From Kitagawia praeruptora (Eukaryota; Streptophyta; Magnoliopsida; Apiales; Apiaceae), in the NCBI GenBank assembly GCA_037693485.1, contig CM075346.1, positions 102,468,501 through 102,532,500 of the forward strand: DNA of 64,000 nucleotides. The letters are read 5' to 3'. Positions 10,509 through 20,005 of this stretch are shown here, piece by piece (the stretch's first letter is position 1; every line of letters starts with the position of its first letter). Both the position numbers and the translations under genes were made by a program. The notes below the pieces were generated by a model. It saw only the letters and a program-made list of their open reading frames with translations, made no database searches and was not told the DNA's origin.

Positions 10509-13218
10509 ATGGAGTACAATTGGTTAATCCCAGAACCAGGATTTGCCAAGATTAACATCCATGTGGTAGAGTCTGTAGTGCCACTTCCAAATGGAAACGA
10601 AATCAGCCTTGGTGTGATTGCTAGAGACCATCAAGGTAACAAGGTATGGAGTGCACTAGGGCCGATCAGTGGGATGTCTATTCATCAAGCACTCATTTGG
10701 GGAGCTCAAGCTGGAATCATTCATTCAGTGGCAAGGGGCTTTTCGAAAGTGCATATAGAAACAGTGAGCAGAGAAGTCTTTGATTTCTTTCGATTGCAAG
10801 AGGTCATCATACTCCCCCCAGACCTGGAAGAAGTCTTTAAGCAGCTAAATACTTTCTATGCCAACCACTTCGATGAAGAAGTCTCTGAAATCAAGGTGTC
10901 GAACATAACTGAAGAACGGAACTCTACTGCAAAATATATGGCGGAATATGGACTGCAAAATCTGTCATCGTTTGTGGAAGCTCCAGAGGCGTTTGGTAAC
11001 ATACAACACCTACTAAACAGTGACATGGGCATCGCACTGCCTTATTGATGTGTCAAATTATACCTAACCGCAAGCGCACGGTGTCTATTGCTAGTACAAA
11101 TGGCAAGCGGGTCGAATCCACAAGGAGACAGGTTCTACTAATTCCTTTTCAGTTATCGCTAATTGTTTCAAGGGTCAGACGAATATGTGAAATTATTAAT
11201 TAACTAATTAAACAGATGATAAACAAATTATTTAAAACCTAGGGCAATCAGGTCCACCATGCTTACACAATTGGCTCTTAAGCTAAAGCAATCAATGTGA
11301 TCCTATAACTAGAGTATGTTAATCTCTTTCAAGCATTAACACTCTCAAAACATTCAACACAATTAACCACTTTTAGTAATTCAATCAATCAGGTAATTAG
11401 AGTCAAGTTAATCTCTTCCAAGAATTAACGCTCTCAGAAATCCAATGATGCTTCCGCACTCAAATTCAATTCTGCTAATCGTATGTGTGCCTCTAGTAAG
11501 TAAATCTCTCGATCCATACCCCTATTTGCATATAATTAATCCATGATATTGGCCAATTACACAAATTAATGATTAAAACATATCAATCAGAATTAACCAT
11601 AACCAATCAAACCACTATGAAAATCATGTCAATATTAGTGCAAACATGGCTTCCCTTTAAGCCCTAGAAATAACTACTCGCTAATAATTAAACAAGTAAA
11701 ACAACTAGTAAAACAAGAAAACATAATTAAACTAATAAGAACAAAGAAAAGATTAAGAGAAAAAACCTTCAAACTTCAATGTTGTCACCCAAAAGAAGAG
11801 TCATGGTGTTTCTCTACATCTTCAACTAATAATACTAATCTACTCTAAACTATATTATCTGATCTAATATTATATCCCTAATAATGTGTCCCAAGATGTG
11901 TTTATATAGCCTCTTGAAGTCTTGCCCAGCAAGAAAATACCAAAACAGAATTATAATAGAATTTCTGCAAAATACGTTTCCTAAACTGAGTCTGTTTTTA
12001 AGGAAAATTCGTGGCTGACTTTTCTTCAGATATTCTGGAACGTTCCAATCATAATTGGACCTCTGGACCACTTTAGAATGATAGATAATCTCGTTAGCTT
12101 CGCGTGGACTGCTTATGGGCCTCAAACAGAGTTGTAGAACTCAAGATATGGCCAAAATAGTAAAAACTGTAATTTTTCAGCACCGCGCGCGTGCAACCTG
12201 CGCCCATCAGTCTGTTCTTCGCGCAACCTGCGCCCACCACGCGCAATCTGCTCGTGCAACACCTGTCCCATATTATAGAAAATCTCCCAAGCTTCGCGTG
12301 GGCAGTAAGATCGCTGAAAACGGACTTCTAGAACTCCAGATATGTCCAAAATAGTGTAGACTGCGCAACCGTCTCAGAAATCCGAATTTTAATCAATTTA
12401 TTCTCCAAAAACGATAGAAGCATCAACCTTAATCAACATTCTCGTAAATCTGCACAACTAAACAAAACACATCAAAACTACACAAACTTGAGTCCAAAAC
12501 AATCGATTTAAGCCGATATGAAGCGCTCCAAGTGGATATAAATCCACTTATCACTTATCCTGAAATGGAGTTTCTTCCGAATCTGGGACATGGTGAAGTC
12601 ATTGATGCATCACCACCTGCATCTCCAGCACAAAGTATCGTTAAGGAGAACATCCTCCAGGAAGAGGAGGGGGGTTATGGAGTAGAAGAGACAGACACAA
12701 TGGAATTGCCTGCATTAGTGCCACCAAACTTCGAACACGAACAGGTCAGCATCAGTACTCCTCAGGTTCAGTATAATCTCACTTTAAATCTGATTCTCAA
12801 GGTAGGTTCAGAGGAAGTAGAGACTCCATATCCAGCTGTGAAAATGCCACAAGACAAGGGAAAGGAAAAGGTACCGGCAACATATGCATTCAATAACAAC
12901 GGGCTAATGAGTCAAGAGGGTATGAACATCATTGATGCAGCGGCGCTAAGGACTGTAGTCAGCAGTCTTAGCAACACAGTCATTGACATGGAGAAAGAGG
13001 TCTTTGAAGGCATAAGGGTGAAGGATATTTTGGACAAAGCAGTTAAAGAGCTAAAAGCATCGTCGATGCCTACGACAAGTAATTCCAAAGCCATGCAAAT
13101 GGCACACACTAAGACAAACTCAGTGCCAAGGTATCCTGATCAGATGGAGCTAATGGATGTGGAACAGGTTCTCTTGGAAATGGCCAAAATGGATGAGGAG
13201 CAGAGGGCAAACCAGTGA
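10509..13218 (+). CDS. Second LINE ORF: RNase H-fold-like domain lacking catalytic residues, split by a solo LTR
   Basis: Start ATG at 10509 (context CACAATGGAG). The first exon-like part runs to 11045, and the frame continues unbroken at 12559-13218 once the solo LTR (11046-12553) and one CTTAT copy are set aside; together about 398 aa. The first 110 residues follow the RVT_3/RNase H pattern (FAKINIHV, GVIARDHQG, IHQALIWGAQAG, VHIETVS, NSTAKYMAEYGL). The usual Asp after KIN is His, the usual AE is replaced, and the late Asp (NxADxLA) is Lys. The tail after residue 180 is Pro/Glu-rich, then coiled-coil-like, without known motifs. It matches the ORF at 61156-61812 in layout and sequence. A structural or nucleic-acid-binding role is an inference. 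With the LTR in place the mRNA would stop at 11046. Confidence 0.65.
11046..12553 (-). mobile_element. Solo LTR inside the second LINE ORF, target duplication CTTAT
   Basis: It runs from TGATGTGTCAAATTATACC (11046) to CCACTTATCA (12553) and is flanked by CTTAT at 11041-11045 and 12554-12558. There is no internal region, hence a solo LTR. Near its left end it has CCGCAAGCGCACGGTGTC followed by GGGTCGAATCCACAAGGAG. The same motif pair lies near the left end of the LTRs at 24142 and 27362. By comparison with that element, whose polypurine tract gives its direction, this LTR is read on the minus strand, starting TGATAAGTGG. About 12175-12300 is GC-rich with repeated GCGCAACCTGCGCCCA-like units. 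The family is probably Ty3/gypsy-related. Confidence 0.88.
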
Positions 13219-13407
13219 TTCAGTCTCAGTATTCAGTCTCAGTGGTTAACTTCTAAGTATCGAAGGCATAGTTTTTTCCAGTTGTATTGCCTTTAATTAT
13301 TAGATAGTAGTAGTAATAGCTGCGGCAGTTATTAGGATATCATGCTACGTTTTCTCGCTCTGTACTGTTCACAGGCTTGCCTGCTATCTATGTATTTCTG
13401 ATTTATC
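13219..13407 (+). other. 3' untranslated region of the LINE
   Basis: 189 bases between the stop codon of the second ORF and the A-run. It contains no ORF. It is the part the element's RT would recognise for target priming. Confidence 0.5.
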
Positions 13408-13415
13408 AAAAAAAA

Positions 13416-14790
13416 GTATTAAATTCAATTAAACATATTATTTAGAGCACTTATCAAAATGTTTAGTAGAATTTTAAAATTTATATTTAGAACACCTACG
13501 AGAACACCTAGTAGAATTTTGAATATACGTTTTTTTAGTATACATTTTTGTAAACACTTAAGAGAACAAAAAAGTTATTAAATTCAATTACACATATTAG
13601 TTAGAACAATTATCCAAACGTTTAATAGAATCTTAAAATTTATATTTAAAACACGTAAGAAAACACCTAGTAGAATTTTAAAAATACATTTCTTAGAACA
13701 CTTAACAGAACTAAAAATTTATTAAATTCAGTTATACATATTATTTTGAACATTTATCAAAATGTTTATTAGAATTTTAAAATTTATAATAAGAACACCT
13801 AAAAAAACATCTAGTAGAATTTAAAACACTTAACATTTAGAATTTTAAATATACATTTTTTTAGAACACTTAAGAGAACAAAAAAATTATTAACTTCAAT
13901 TATACATATTATTTAGAACACTTATAAAAACGTTTAGTAGAATCTTAAAATTTTATATTTAGAACACCTAAGAGAAGTGGACTTTAGGTATGCATTTTTA
14001 GAACACTTAAGAAAACAAAAAGTTATTAAATTCAATTATACATATTATTTAGAACACTTATCAAAACGTTTACTATTTATAATTAGAACACCTAAAAAAA
14101 CACCTAGTAGAATTTAAACACTTAACATTTAGAATTTTAAATATACATTTTTTTAGAACACTTAAGAGAACAAAAAAATTAATAACTTCAATTATACATA
14201 TTATTTAGAACACTTATAAAAACGTTTAGTAGAATCTTAAAAATTTATATTTACAACACCTAAGAGAAGTGGACTTTATGTATGCATTTTAGAACACTTA
14301 AGGAAACAAACAAGTTATTAAATTCAATTATACATATTATTTACAACACTTATCAAAACGTTTACTAGAATCATAAAATTTATATTTAGAACACCTTGAA
14401 GAACACCTAGTATAATTTAGAACACCTAAGAGAAACCCTAGTTTAATTTTAAATATATATTTTTAGAACACTTTAGAGAATAAAAAAGTTATTAAATTCA
14501 ATTATACATATTTTTTTCGAACACTTACCAAAACATTTAGTAGAATCTTAAAATTTTAGAACACCTAATAACATCTAGTCAAATTTTAATATACATTTTT
14601 TAGAGAACTTAAGAGAACAAAAAAGCTATTAAATTCAATTATATATATTTATTTAGAACACTTATCAAAACTCTTAGTAGAATCTTAAAATTATATATTA
14701 TTTAGAACACCTACGAAATTACCTAGTAGAATCTCATATATATGTGTTTCTTCTTTATTAGAATTAAAAAACTATTAAATTCAATTATTT
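13416..14790 (+). repeat. Tandem array of about 145-bp AT-rich units, about ten copies
   Basis: A unit running GTTATTAAATTCAATTATAC, TTTAGAACACTTATCAAAAC, GTTTAGTAGAATCTTAAAAT, then AGAACACCTAAGAGAACACC and AGAACACTTAAGAGAACAAA recurs about every 130-170 bp. Starts lie near 13418, 13573, 13717, 13889, 14022, 14181, 14314, 14487, 14627 and 14763. Copies differ by indels. The array belongs to the interior of the MULE-like element and also flanks the LINE on its left (7260-7490). Confidence 0.85.
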
Positions 14791-15288
14791 ATATTTTAGT
14801 AGCTGTTACAATAAAAATAAAGTTCAAGAAAATTTGTTAAATCCCATTGCACATAATTCATAAAGTAAATGAGAAAATATCACCTTTTTTCTGAGAAAAA
14901 ATTACACAACTTAGTCAAAGATAATTGATTGTATCAACATGTTACTGAATAGATTAAATAATTATATTATGAATGAGATTTTTTTTTTTTTACTAATTGA
15001 TCGATTAGTTGAGAAAAATATTAGGATGGTTTTATTGAATATGGTAGATAAAAGTCAATGTTTAATTTAAGGAAATTATTTGAAACATGCATTTATAATT
15101 AACATTTATATAAGGAAATATTTTGAAGTATGCATTTATTGTTCAGATATATATATGTTTCTAAAATTAAATTAAAACAAATCTAGTGAAATATTAACAA
15201 CCGTCGGATTGATGTTCAATCAAGGGACTACAAATGTACCTTGGTTTCCTCTAAAAAAAGGTTCTCTTTTGAACCATTCCCTATATGG

Positions 15289-15300
<12 letters not shown>
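14791..15300. other. AT-rich inner flank of the MULE-like element
   Basis: No gene or clear repeat is seen. A near-repeat of GGAAATTATTTGAAACATGC and GGAAATATTTTGAAGTATGC lies at about 15070-15135. Confidence 0.4.

Positions 15301-15366
<66 letters not shown>
15292..15366. repeat. (TG)n/(TA)n microsatellite
   Basis: A short GTGTGTGTGTGT run (15290-15301) passes into about 32 TA units up to 15366. It abuts the right TIR of the MULE-like element, whose left TIR also ends in (AT)n. Confidence 0.95.
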
Positions 15367-15368
<2 letters not shown>

Positions 15369-15657
15369 CAAAAAATTGGTCGAAAATGACAACTGAAAAC
15401 TAGAACTTACAATCGGAAATTCACTTGCAACCTATGCAACCTTTCCGACCTTTGCAACCAAAAATTAAAAGTTGCGGTTGGCGCCGCCCATATATACAAA
15501 AGGTTGCATAGGTTGCAAATCGTATTTTTGAAAATAAAACTTAAAAGATGGTATTTTTGAAAATAAAACTTAAAAGATAGTATTTTTGTAAATAACTTTT
15601 AAAGTGGTAGTATTTTTTAAAATAGTTTTAAAAAGATAGTATATGGGGTAATTTCTC
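15366..15657 (-). repeat. Right terminal inverted repeat of the MULE-like element
   Basis: This is the inverted partner of 6581-6860. It holds TTGGTCGAAAATGACAACTG next to the (AT)n tract, then GGCGCCGCCC at about 15480, GGTTGCA boxes, and a threefold AAAGATAGTATTTTTG-type repeat towards the outer end. Confidence 0.7.
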
Positions 15658-17770
15658 AAAATATAAACCAATTATCATCTAGTGAAAGTAGCTCATGGTA
15701 GCAATTTATATAAAAGCATATGTAAAATATAAACCTTCAAAATTGATAAAACAAATTTTTTTATAGATAGTGGAACAGATCTATGCCTAGCCAGAGAAGA
15801 AGTATTAAGTCAGCATAGGTGGAAGAAATCAAAAATGCATAAAACCAGACTAACATGATTTAATGAACAAAGAAAAAAGTTGGATACTATAGCATAAAAT
15901 ATGAGAATAGTACTAAACAAAACAATATATAAACTACCATTAATATATCAAGAAAATAAAATGAAACAACCAATATTATTAGGAAATAATTTCTTAGACC
16001 ATTTTAAAACACAAGTAGTACCTTCGTATACACTAAGTCTACAAACTCCATGTGATAAATTAATAATATTAAAAAGGATATTAACAGGGATAAAAAGGAT
16101 AAATAACCTAATGATTGATAGAAATATTAACTTACAAGAACTAATAGAAAAATATCATAATTTATTAAAAATCAAAATTTGAAAAAAATGCAGTACAACT
16201 AGGGGACAAAGAAAAAATACATTTAGAAATAAATTTAATAAATTTTAATGATATAATAAGGTCAAAGTCCATTAAATATAGCCCAACAGACCAAAAAAAT
16301 TTGAAAACCAAATAAATGAACTGTAGTCTGTTAGGGATGAAAATAATACAAGAAAGCAAAAGTCCATATTTTAGTCCAGCCTTTTTAGGGAGAAAATATA
16401 GTGAACAAAAAAGAGGTAAGGCTAGGATGGTAATTGACTATAGAGAATTAAATAAAAAACAATATTTGCTAGATATTTTCTACCATATAAAAGAAATATT
16501 ATTAACAGATTAGACAATAAAAAATGGTTTAGTAAATTTGTTGTAAGAGTGGATTTTGGAAAATAAAATTACGCAAAAGAATCAAGACCTTTAACAGAGA
16601 TTAGTGCACCTCAAGGACATTACGAATGATAGTACTACCCTTTGGACCAAAAAAATGCATCTCAAATATTTCGAAGAAGAATGGACCAAGTATTTAGAAA
16701 ATTGAGAGATTTCTGTATAGTGTATGTAGATGATATATTATTATATAGTGATACCTTAGAACATCATATAAACCACTTAGAACAATTCATAAAAATAGTA
16801 AAACAACATGGAATATTACTTTCTGAAAAGAAATCAGAATTCTTTAAAAATAAAATAAGATATCAAGGACATATTAGATAAAAATGGATTACAATTACAA
16901 GATCATATAGTATCAAAGATAAAAAAATCAAGAAAAAATAGAAAATAAGAAGGAAGTTCAACAATTTTTAGAAATAATTAATTATGCAACAAGCCATATA
17001 AAAGATTTACCACAAAAAAATAAACCCTTTGAATGGATAGAAGAACATGATAAAATTGAAATCCTTAAAGAAAAGGTAATCAATTTACCAAAACATAGAA
17101 TACCAATTGAAACGAATCAATTAGAACTCTTTACTGATGCTAGCAATATAGGATGGAGAGCAGTCCTTATAGCTTATGAGCATGATGATATTGATAAAGA
17201 AAAACCACTTATATAGCTTATGAGCATGATGATATTGATAAAGGAAGAACACTTATATGTGGACATGGAGGAGGAACATGAAAACCAAATGAAAAGAATT
17301 ATCATGTAAATGAAAAAGAATTATTAGCAGTAAAATTTGGAATAAAGAAATTTCATTATCATCTATTACCAGTTAAATTCACAATTAGGATAGATAATAC
17401 TCAAGTAAAAGCATTTATTAACAATAAAATAGATTTATTACCAGGATTGAATAAAAGACGAAAATGGCAATCGTTCTTTTGTTGTTATGATTTTATTGTT
17501 AAAAATATATCTGGTATAAAAAATGTTCTAGCTGATTTTCTTAGCAGATTCAAGCATGACAAATAATAATTTTGAAGATTTTAAATCAGCAATGTCACAA
17601 ATGTTATTACAAAAAAATCATGAAACCATTGTCTAACTACATAAAGAAATAGAAGCCAAACTTCAAGAAAATACACATCATCACTGACAGAGGCTATAAA
17701 AAATTATTAATAGAGTCTTATGGGAATGGAACATTGGGGATACAAATTTTTAATGCCTCTATAGATCTAG
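15658..17770 (+). pseudogene. Endogenous caulimovirid remnant: protease, reverse transcriptase, RNase H
   Basis: The pararetrovirus resumes. An aspartic-protease active-site motif (FFIDSGTD) lies at about 15756-15780. An RT follows in pieces at 16316-16513 (with ARMVIDYRELNKK) and 16642-16881 (with the catalytic YVDDILLYS). RNase H remnants follow at about 17105-17560 (LFTDAS, NEKELLAVKFG, the late ADFLSRF). Stops and frameshifts are frequent (for example TAG at 16512-16514), so no active polyprotein is encoded. A stretch CTTATATAGCTTATGAGCATGATGATATTGATAA is partly duplicated at about 17166-17245. The RNase H spacing and lack of an integrase fit Caulimoviridae. Confidence 0.75.
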
Positions 17771-17975
17771 GTCCTATTTGGTATTGTTGTTGCAGACAGG
17801 CTAGACAGCAACAACAGCTTATACCTGAGAAGCAGGTAAAAAGCTGTTTCGTAAATTTTAAACATGCACATATATAAAAATATTACCAAACAGTTATCTG
17901 ATTTTCGTAACATCACTTTTTTTTAATAACACAACAATTTTGAACAGCAATCTCAAATAGAGCCCTAGTAGGAAA
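17771..17975. mobile_element. MITE with GGTCCTATTTG / CAAATAGAGCC ends
   Basis: The pararetrovirus reading stops at about 17770 and resumes near 17970. The ends GGTCCTATTTGGTATTGTTGTT and the complement of AACAGCAATCTCAAATAGAGCC form imperfect inverted repeats. CTA flanks on both sides may be a 3-bp target duplication (PIF/Harbinger-like), but a hAT origin is not excluded. Confidence 0.55.
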
Positions 17976-18440
17976 ACCCATACTAATTTCCCAATTATTT
18001 AGAATGGAAAAAAGGAAATCCAAGGTGACTTTGCATATTTAACTTTAGCAATACCATGTACCCTTGAAAATTTCCAAGAATAGATCTATATGAAAAGCGC
18101 AATTGGTCTGTCTACCCTAAAAGGGAAAATAGACTATGTGTTAAGAGCTAGAAAAGCCAATGTCATTGGAATTAGTAGGGACGAACCAGTTGAAGAAATT
18201 ATCACCCTATATTATGACAATGAAACCATAGCACGAGATACTTTGGAACTTGAAAGGATGCGAGACAAAAATATTCGTTTGCAACACACTCATGCTAAAC
18301 AAACTATAGAACAATATCATGCAATATCGGGTGGTCAAAAGAAAAGACATGTACTCAGTGCTAAAACTAGTACAAATGATACACATATCAAGATAATTAA
18401 AGAAGAAGGATCTCCTAATCTCTTCAAGTGATATTAACAA
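17976..18440 (+). pseudogene. 3' coding remnant of the endogenous pararetrovirus (unassigned protein)
   Basis: An AT-rich plus-strand reading follows RNase H: short pieces at about 17990-18080, then a 113-aa open stretch at 18090-18431. It is collinear with the viral remnant and has the same base use, so it probably derives from the virus's last ORF, but no motif is recognised. It could also be unrelated plant DNA. A 30-bp doublet with (C)ATAA-GGTC motifs follows at 18445-18520. Confidence 0.35.
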
Positions 18441-19507
18441 CCCGATATAGTTAAACTACCAGGGTCCATAAAATGATAATAGGTCACATGTAGTTAAGCT
18501 ACAAAAGATCCATAATACAACTATATTATCACCAAGTAAGGATTGAAAGATTGGAACGCGAATCATCACCCATAAGATGTGAAGTCAAAATAAGACAAAA
18601 ACAAAATAAAAACCTAGGAAAAAAGAAGATAGAATTTGGAAAATGGCAGACAAGTAGAATCTCGCACTAAAATATACTGACATTCTGTGAATTTGTAAAA
18701 AGATACCAAGAGGTTTGTCGTTCAAATATTTGTCCCACCGAAACAGGACTAACTCAGCTACTCTATAAGTACGTCCCACAGACATCAGCCACCAAGATCT
18801 TCCATATTCTTTGGTCCGGCCACTAGCCAGGGAAGTATGGATGAATAGATAGCAAAATAAGATTCTCGATGATTTTGTTGTCATATTTTAAAATTAAGAA
18901 GTTGCTCATACGACTTGACCACTCGGTGTTAGACAATAATAAACCATAGCTAAAAACCAACACTATGTTTGCTAATGTCATCTAACTTCCTCCTCTTCTG
19001 TCTTAGATAGGCTTGAGAGTTATACTCCAGACTCAATAGAGGTCTATTGCACAACACAAGTGCCCCACGGGCAAGTTAGCCAAGCAAGCTATAAGTTATT
19101 GACAAACATGTATCGGAGTGAGTTAACTCGTTAGCTAGTAAGTTATAATGCCTAGTGGCTAGCGCATGCAGTTGAGGAGACTCTTCTTGAGCATCAAACC
19201 AGTTTTTTCTTATCTCGTGGACCATAAAGACCCTAAACCGGTATATCCTCGAAAACACTCTGTAAATATTCGAAAGTGTTTTACGAAGTAAATTTTATGC
19301 AAACGTGCACACTTACTCCAAGTGGAGAGCCTATATAGATGAAAACTCTCTTGACTTAACATAGATACAAATATAGGTAAATTAATTATTAACAAAATCA
19401 ATACCAAAAACAGATGCATTAAATCACAAAGGAGACAAATTTTTATAGCTTTGCAATTTGCAACTAAAGAAGATAATACTTAACTATAGTACATTTCATG
19501 ATCATAG
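18441..19507. other. Unassigned intergenic sequence
   Basis: No supported gene. Plus-strand readings around 18690-18850 are open for short distances only and match nothing I recognise. No inverted or direct terminal repeats were found. Confidence 0.4.
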
Positions 19508-20005
19508 TGTTGGAATATTTTGAATAAAAATTAATTGCATTTTATTTTATTTGATTTGTAACTCATTTCTTTTGATTTTGTAACTCCTTTCTTTTGATTT
19601 TGTAACTCCTATAATAATGAAATTTAATTTTATTTGATCATGATGGCGGAGGTTACAAAGTTATTAGTATTTGGAATTACATTTCTTTTATTCCTATATA
19701 AGGAGTCCTTGAGCATCATTGTTTTACACACAAAACCATACAAGCTTTTCTTTGCATTCTTCTTAGAGTTCTAGGATCAAGTCTATGAGATAGAAATGCT
19801 ATTTGTTTGGTTCGTAGAAGGCGGGTCTTCAAGTGCGAGATCACCTTTGTTCGTTGTATCCTGAGAGACGGAAGCCAACACACCTTGAAGCACCACACGG
19901 TAGGGGCTTATATGTTTTAAGCTTGTAGGAAGTACAGATTAAGGATATACCTGAAAGAAAGATTATAAGAACAAAAATACCGAAAAGTAGTTCGAGACAC
20001 GTGAA
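19508..20005 (+). repeat. Left LTR of the copia element, last part inverted
   Basis: 19508-19919 is collinear with 22282-22695. 19921-20005 (GTAGGAAGTACAGATTAAGG through CGAGACACGTG) is instead the reverse complement of the terminal part of the right LTR (about 22705-22783). The primer-binding site that should follow the LTR is not visible. Confidence 0.8.

Larger units (their letters stand above)
7491..13415 (+). mobile_element. 5'-truncated plant L1-type LINE with two 3' ORFs
   Basis: It is inserted within the tandem array of the MULE-like element. The left junction follows AGAGAACAAA (7490), and the right end is a run of A at about 13408-13415 followed by array sequence. It carries in order: RT with zinc-finger domain (7491-9614), one in-frame TAG, RNase H (9627-10058), a 450-bp spacer, and a second ORF (10509-13218) interrupted by a solo LTR. 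The endonuclease and the first (gag-like) ORF are missing, so it is 5'-truncated. A target duplication cannot be shown because the junction is A-rich. Confidence 0.8.
6581..15657. mobile_element. Long-TIR Mutator-like element, about 9 kb with nested insertions
   Basis: Two arms of about 280 bp, 6581-6860 and about 15366-15657, are inverted repeats of each other. Both contain AAAATACTACCACTTT-type sequence, a GC-rich GGCGGC/GCGCCGCC core, repeated GGTTGCAAA boxes and GACAACTGAAAACT, and both end inward in an (AT)n run. Long TIRs with sub-terminal repeats are typical of plant MULEs. The flanks belong to the pararetrovirus on both sides. No clean 9-bp target duplication remains, so the outer ends are approximate. 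Apart from the LINE, the interior is AT-rich tandem repeat without a transposase, so the element is non-autonomous. Confidence 0.7.

Noticed and set aside
13416..14790. CRISPR-like regular repeats
   Set aside because: The whole unit is repeated with no unique spacers; eukaryotic tandem array.
15209..15403. ORF with (YI)n tract
   Set aside because: It is produced by the (TA)n microsatellite and the MULE TIR.
6571..15670. Exact target duplication for the large MULE-like element
   Set aside because: Only loosely similar A-rich flanks; not enough to claim.
18585..18884. 99-aa minus-strand ORF
   Set aside because: The opposite strand looks slightly more protein-like, but neither gives a recognised domain.
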